Shown piece after piece: positions 58,430-64,000 of a stretch of DNA of 64,000 bases; the stretch's first letter is position 1, and every line of letters starts with the position of its first letter. Both the position numbers and the translations under genes were made by a program. The DNA comes from Dichetophora obliterata (lineage: Eukaryota; Arthropoda; Insecta; Diptera; Sciomyzidae). The notes beneath the pieces are model-generated. The model was not told where the DNA came from and did no database searches. It worked only from the letters and a program-made list of their open reading frames with translations. The DNA lies in assembly GCA_963920525.1 (NCBI GenBank), contig OY986439.1:215625000-215688999 (forward strand), given 5' to 3'.

Positions 58430-60480
58430 TTTCAAGACCACTTAAGTAGCGAGTAGCGCCCTTTCATCGTCTTAAGTTGATGCAGCAGCAACACATGAAG
58501 CACAGCCTTTTGAGCTTTCCCTAAACACCTTGAATGATACTCAGTAGCTAATCGCAAATTAGTAGCTGCTGTTGCTATTTTTCATCCACACTTTGGAGAG
58601 TTGCTTTCAAAAAATGCCGCCGCTCCACTTGGGTCAAAACAAGAAAAGGCTGAGAAGCCGCACAAGATCCACTTCAATGCAACTAAGTGTTGGAAAGTGT
58701 TGAAACTTGAAGATGTTCTCACTCGTATGCAACACTAGGACAGCCTTGGCACGAAATTTCTTTGATGTTGGCAAAGTGTTTATGTCGTTGTTGATACTAT
58801 ACATGCACTCTAAGCTCGCTCACTCACTCAATCATTCACTCACTCATTCTGGCCGCTCTAGCGATAGTCATGTTGCTTTGTTGCTTTCGGTATCCTGAGC
58901 GCACTTCTTTCGCGCTAAAAAGCAGTTTAAAGAAGCCGCCAAAGCAACAAAAACATCAACAAAAAGCTGTAAGGACTTGCAAGGACTTGCTGCACTCTGT
59001 GAACCTGGCATATGTTGTGCTTGTGCAGCAGACAAAATAAGAGTATTTAATGACGACTTGTAACCGCATTCAGCAAAAAGGCTCTGAATGTAAAGAAGTG
59101 CATCTTCTGGAGTTTTGCGGTTTTTCGTTTGTAGTAGTTGGTAATTACTTTGCAGTGTGATGTGGTGGAGTGCATCGACAGTCTATGAAGGCTAAAAGCT
59201 TGGGCTCGCATCTGCGCAATTTTATCTAGTGGGTGAAGGAGGCGAGTGAGTCAAGTACTTTACGTAGCAGCTTGATACAACTAACAAACTACTTGGGTTC
59301 TTTAAAGTATTCAGATATTCTTTAATCATAATTTTAGACACACCTTCAAGCAACAATTATTACTTCCGTTCGTTGTAAAAAATATACCTCTATTACTATA
59401 ACTATTATATTTTTTGTGATTTTAATCTAGTGATGGTATCATTACTTGAAGTGACTCAAGCGGCCAGACTCATTCATTCATTAATTCCTCCAAACAAGAC
59501 ACGAAAAACGTGTAATTGTTCCCTTTTTGTTGTTTATTGTTTTTGTTTCTTTGGTAAGATGACAAACTATATCTGCTTGATGGCAGTGCGTCTGCGCATG
59601 CGCATAGTCGAGAAACCTGACGTGTTCACAAACTAAGCACAGACCAACTTGAATCAATGTGCGTCATTTAATAATTCGAACTCATTCCTAGAAATAATTG
59701 CCTTGAAAAGTCGTGTCAATTACCAACACTTTTGACCAGTCTGTTGGTTGCTTTGATTTTTTAGGGTTTTCTTCGCTTGAAGCATGTGCCAAGTTTTACC
59801 ATATGCACTGTCATATTCATTGTTCAGAAAGAAAAGGTCATCAACGAGCATCATTTAAATGCGTGTCGTGTGCAACATTAACACCTCGTCGAACATTTGA
59901 ACCCTTTTTGTAGCATTCGTTCTTGGAAAACCATTTTAATGGTTCCCTATCGTTGCCCCACCAGCACTTAGCTTATTCCATCTTCTCAATTCTCAATGTG
60001 AATTTAATGTAGCGTCTTGGAATGTAAAAATTTTATTGCGGCAATTTTCAAAATTCAATAAAATTACACGATGCAATTTTTGTTTTTTTCGTTGCAAAGT
60101 GTCGCAAAACATTTTGTTCTGATTGCTACTGACCTGTACCGCAATGTTGCTCGTTGATGCCTTGACAAGCGATTAGCGTGCGGATTACCAGCGTTTTTGT
60201 TGTAGTTTCGTAAGTGTGTTACGCAGGATTAAAGAAATGTTGTTCGTTCATACGACCGACTGTCTTTGCCATTTAATGCAACAATTTATCACAGCATTGA
60301 AGGCAACATGAACAACATTTACAACGCTAATAACAACAACAACGCAAACGACACAAAGCGACTGACAGATGGACATGTAAGAACAGAAAAAACAATCAAC
60401 AACATCATCGTCTACTGAGCTGAGCAAGTGGCAGCAATTGAGGAATTGTCATTGTCACTTAAGGCAATACAGTAGGGCAA
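58430..60480. other. Apparently unique island, about 2 kb
   Basis: The longest non-repetitive, GC-balanced stretch of the window. Short frames (58707-58898, 59430-59636, 59713-59913) show no domain, although the last is rich in Cys and His. AAC/CAA triplets lie at 60330-60350. It could be conserved non-coding or contain short exons that cannot be called from sequence alone. Confidence 0.35.
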
Positions 60481-60588
60481 ATATTCTAAAAAGTTTTTAA
60501 AATTCTAAAATAAAAGTAGGGTTAAATTTCTAAAAATATTAAAAGTTAAAAAGCCTGTGTATCAAATGTATCTTACAAAAATTACTAA

Positions 60589-60852
60589 ATTTGTTCTTTT
60601 ATAAGAATTGCTGGGAGTTTTGATGGCAAACTTTTAAAACAGCGCAAGACACTCAAACCGGGAGAGTATGAAGAATTTGAGCATAAATTGCGTGCTTGGT
60701 ACGCTTATATGCTTGGCATCAAACCTTCAAAAAACGTACCAAAATCAATCATTATGGGAAATATTAAAATTGTGTTAAACGAATTTGTTTTCGAAAGAGA
60801 GCTAGAAACAATTTTATTTAAGTTAAACACATATTTAGACATAAAAACATAA
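60589..60852 (+). other. Unassigned 87-codon open fragment
   Basis: Stop-free frame ending TAA, with protein-like composition from about 60604: GSFDGKLLKQRKTLKPGEYE, then LRAWYAYMLGIKPSKNVPKS. There is no initiating Met near its start. It is preceded by TTTGTTCTTTTATAAG, which resembles a splice acceptor, so it could be a terminal exon. The KQRKTLK...LRAWYAY pattern loosely recalls the CENP-B/pogo-type helix-turn-helix of transposases. Neither view is proven. Confidence 0.3.
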
Positions 60853-62243
60853 ATTTAGTTTTCAAAACAATGTTTTTATATACACTTTCGTAGTAAACAT
60901 TTTTAGTTTAAAAAATTTATTTACAAAAACAAGATTTAAAACAAAATCTTTAACATTTAAAACAAATATTTTAAAACATAATTTCAACATTTTGTTCTTA
61001 AATTAAAAACAATTAAACTAAACCGCCATTTTTTGATGGCATTTTTTAATTTTTTCGACGTCAGATTCGTGATCAGCGACACCCCGTCGAATACCAAACT
61101 CCTCCCCTCGAATACCAAAGTCTCCATTCCAAGACTTCATTCGATGAAGTTTGTGTTTTTTAGCGGCTTAAAATATTGAGATACTTCATGTGCTTTCTTA
61201 CATTGATCACAAGAACTAAATCGCCAAATTTTAACTTTGTATCTTTCCCATAGTCGAGATATGAGCTGAGTATAAAATTACCCAACCAACGTTAATGGGC
61301 AGAAATTCCTTCTGCAACGACAGAAATGTTTATATCAGGAATTTTCTATCAATAGCAGGTATACTTTGTTAGTTAATAGGCTAAGAGAGCTTTTACATTT
61401 TTTCAAAATAGACAATTTTTACAAATGATAATAACACAAATTTTCTGACTTTTAAACTTAATCACTTTTGACTTTTAATGTGGTACTTAACGTACAAATT
61501 TCTTGACACACTTCAAAAACAATTTATAGCTCTATTACGGTAGCAACAAACAAAAAATTAAACACTTAGCTGTTACCAATCCTGAGATATGATCAATTCT
61601 GATGAAGCATTTTTATGGGTAAGAAAATACAAAACCGCGGTTAATAGGTTAAAAAATTAATACGTTTTTATTTCATCTAATGTTCAATATTTGTAAAACC
61701 AATTCAAAAATATTTTCAAACAATCAAATGTAAAATCGGGTTTTTTCTCAGCTTGGTCTCAATTGTTTGGTCAATGATTATCGAATATAATTTTTTATAA
61801 ACATGAAATGTACCTTGTTTTTTTGTTCATTTGTTTTAAGAACATGATATTTTCACAACTTTTGTTGAAACTATTTGAAAAGTGAATAAAATAAGGAATA
61901 TTTTAACATTTTATTTTATATGGTTAGTGTACATAGTATCAAAGATAATGCAACATAAACATAATATCTATTGGTATGTTATTTTTAAGACAAAAAAGCA
62001 TCTTTTAAGCGAATAAAAAATTTTCCATTTTGTCAAAATTTTACTTAGGTTTCCCCCATTATACAATAATTTGGTGGTGGGCTTTTTTATATATCCCTCT
62101 ATGGCAATAGAATTATGTTACAGTTTTGTTCGTTAATATTTTTAAAAAGTTCAAAACTTTAAAAAAAGGCTAATAAATGACTTTTTTTCAAACAGTAACA
62201 ATTTCGCGAAAAAATATTCCTAATAATTAGGGATTCTTACTAA
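60853..62243. other. AT-rich sequence, no gene seen
   Basis: A short duplicated TCGAATACCAAA motif occurs at about 61088 and 61109. Otherwise featureless AT-rich DNA. Confidence 0.3.
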
Positions 62244-62640
62244 CTAGGTTAGGTTGAGACGGCAGCTGCTGCACTTAGACCAATAAGGTCCATTGTGATA
62301 CCGCTGCACACTTGGCCTCCAGTGGAACCACATTGAGCTTTTGGTAAAGCTTATAAGACGTTTGACGCTTGTCCTTGACAGGTCGTCAAGCTCGGAAAAG
62401 AAGAACGACTCCAGATATTTGTGCCTTCTTCTTACGAGCGTGGGACAGGAACATAGAAGGTGGGAGATGGCTTCTTCCTCTTGCACGTTGAGAGTTCAGC
62501 CAATCTTGTATTTGCTTTAGATGTGGTGTACTCCTGAAAGTCACCGATGTACCTTTGCTAGCAAGCTCGTCTGCTTTTTCACTCCCTCATGCCAATATTG
62601 AGCTAATTTCAAAAAAGTTTGACATTTCGCCTAACGCAGC
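62244..62640 (-). pseudogene. Non-LTR retrotransposon 3' fragment (C-terminal zinc motif)
   Basis: The 80-codon minus frame (62244-62486) begins MQEEEAISHLLCSCPTLVRR, matching the CxxEEET-HLLC-CP-L--RR block that follows RNase H in R1/jockey-type elements. Upstream on the minus strand, in shifted frames, an RNase H end (KADELA-like, near 62570) and TFRSTPHLKQIQDWL (near 62520) are recognisable. Frameshifted and 5'-truncated. It differs from the copy at 55830. Confidence 0.75.
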
Positions 62641-62859
62641 ACGGCATTCTTTGGCTAATTTACCTTGTCATTTAATTATGACCCATCTGTATGCTTAGCA
62701 GCCTTTTTTCAGATAGCAACTTTGATATAGTGTCAATATGGACACGGTGTTATTTCCTCCCTCTACTTCAACAGCGTGTAACTTCGTTAAGAATAATAAT
62801 TTTTTTATTTTTTTTAAAGTCTTAAGATATGAATAAATAAGAGATAAATTTGGGCCTTT

Positions 62860-64000
62860 ACACTAGAATACTGCCTTAAAGCATTTATGCTGGTAGTCGG
62901 AACTTACGAAACATCCTTTATTTGCTCCACGGTAGGCTTTCATTAACAAGTCCTCCAGCGCAACATAAAACAATATTGACAACGTCGCTGGAACACTGTT
63001 CGTTGTTCAAGCGTTTAACATGCATTTAACTGGACTGACGGATTGTTATAGCAACAACAATAACAACAACAACATGAACATAAGCTTTAGCAACAGCATC
63101 AATCTCATCATCACCACCAACAGCAATAGCCTCATCATCATCATCATCTTCATTGCCACATCATCGTCATCATCGAAGACTATGCCATGGCATGATTCTT
63201 GATTGATGGTCGACAACTAAATTGAGATGTGCTGCCAAGTTTGGGCAAAAATTATATTTAAACATATGGATTTAACGCTATTTTTTGTTGTTCTTAGTTA
63301 TAGTGCTGCTGTAACGCAGCAAAGCGTGTAAATTGCTTGACATTCCAAGCAGTTGATATCAATTGGCATCGATTGGCTGCACTGTCACCAGCTGATAAGT
63401 GGAACAGGCACACCATTTATTGCTGTTAAAAAGATACTGGGAACAATTTCGTCAGCTTATTGTATATATGCAGTAGCAAACTAGTTCAACATCAGCAATC
63501 GTCTTTCTAACCCGAAAACTCTTGAAAATTACATAGCTTAGAGCACTCTCAGCACTCGGTGTTGCTGTTTTATTGAAAAATGCTGCCAATCATAGTAACC
63601 ATATCAACAACAACAACAACTTATACAATAAAGCACGTACTTGTAGCTAAAAAATTCCTTAGTAATTCTCACTTGATAAGTTTTCGTAGAAATGCTGCTG
63701 CAACACGCCACGATTGTTGTTGCAGCTCCTATAAGGACAACAAGTGACAATAATTGAGGCATCACGAAAGCGAGACAAATATTTTTAAGACTATAATATT
63801 TTGTTTCCATAAAAGACTTAGTAGAAGTGGAAAACAAATGAGTTTAATTTTATTTTAATAATCATGGTGTAAGGAACAGCGATAAGGAGCGAAAGGTGTC
63901 TATAACCATATAAACAAAAATTAACAAATTATTGATATGAATTGTGGTATCAGCCAAAATAATTTTTGAAAATCTCTTCAGATAAATAATCAAATAATCA
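62860..64000. other. Apparently unique island with AAC/CAT triplets
   Basis: Contains (AAC)n at 63051-63075, (ATC)n at about 63125-63175 and CAACAACAAC at 63606-63620. The frames follow the triplet repeats. No gene or transposon end was seen up to the window end. Confidence 0.35.

Noticed and set aside
59713..59913. Cys/His-rich 66-codon frame
   Set aside because: Cys spacing does not fit a known finger, and no homology is recognised. Left inside the unique island.
1..64000. CRISPR arrays, rRNA genes, bacterial operons
   Set aside because: Regular spacer-repeat patterns, rRNA motifs and ribosome-binding-site-led operons are absent. The tandem repeats seen belong to transposons.

Overview
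The window reads as nuclear DNA from a higher fly (Diptera, Schizophora; a tephritid-type fruit fly is plausible but not proven). Reasons: AT-rich sequence with almost no long open frames, many CAA/CAG 'opa' trinucleotide runs, tRNA-derived SINEs, decayed non-LTR, Tc1 and hAT elements, Helitron-like ends, and a small intronless gene with a CAGGTAG early-zygotic promoter site of the Drosophila kind. There is no sign of bacterial gene organisation.

Only one convincing host protein gene is visible: a 107-residue, intronless, basic helical protein on the minus strand at 2713-3036, preceded by a TATA-like box and a CAGGTAG (Zelda/TAGteam) heptamer. Its size, architecture and promoter fit the halo family of early embryonic dipteran proteins, but the family call rests on general resemblance. 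An 87-codon open fragment at 60589-60852 cannot be assigned.

The rest alternates between two kinds of sequence. (1) Islands of apparently single-copy, more GC-balanced sequence with microsatellites: 4350-5275, 6660-8480, 12400-13430, 15440-16520, 22490-23600, 33540-34390, 39200-39720, 41090-41900, 47440-48260, 52700-53690, 58430-60480 and 62860-64000. These look like ancestral intronic or intergenic DNA, possibly regulatory. (2) Stretches built from transposable elements, many with exact ends readable from target-site duplications (TSDs).

Mobile elements by region. 1605-2031: TA-flanked inverted-repeat element. 8590-9480: Tc1 relic and an unidentified coding relic. 9864-10509: foldback element with a near-perfect 8-bp TSD. 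11202-11909: long inverted-repeat element, with a related copy at 44447-45228. 14185-14499 and 28965-29298: SINE family 1. 17263-17994: TA-flanked element holding a tRNA-like segment. 18120-19540: 5'-truncated non-LTR element with the YADD reverse-transcriptase motif. 19598-21045: complete but dead Tc1-like element with IR/DR ends. 21383-21765 and 35111-35494: SINE family 2. 24006-26965: nest of four elements, including a complete-ended hAT with a perfect TSD, transposase remnants and a second hAT MITE inside it. 28040-29442: large foldback element carrying a SINE. 29732-30438: element with a perfect 10-bp TSD. 34725-35941: hAT-type element carrying a SINE. 36297-36849, 45905-46072: TA-flanked inverted-repeat elements. 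37654-38250: hAT 3' half. 42112-44233: two Helitron starts and a Helitron with about nine 140-bp tandem units. 49077-52698: Helitron-like complex carrying a 1.5-kb hAT-type foldback element. 53894-57050: Helitron-like tandem array interrupted by a 1.7-kb inverted-repeat element and a non-LTR RNase H fragment. 62244-62640: another non-LTR 3' fragment.

No CRISPR array, rRNA, intact functional tRNA or intact autonomous transposon was found. No previously undescribed multigene system is evident. The most rewarding items are the halo-like gene with its promoter, the nested elements with exact boundaries, and several unnamed MITE or foldback families.
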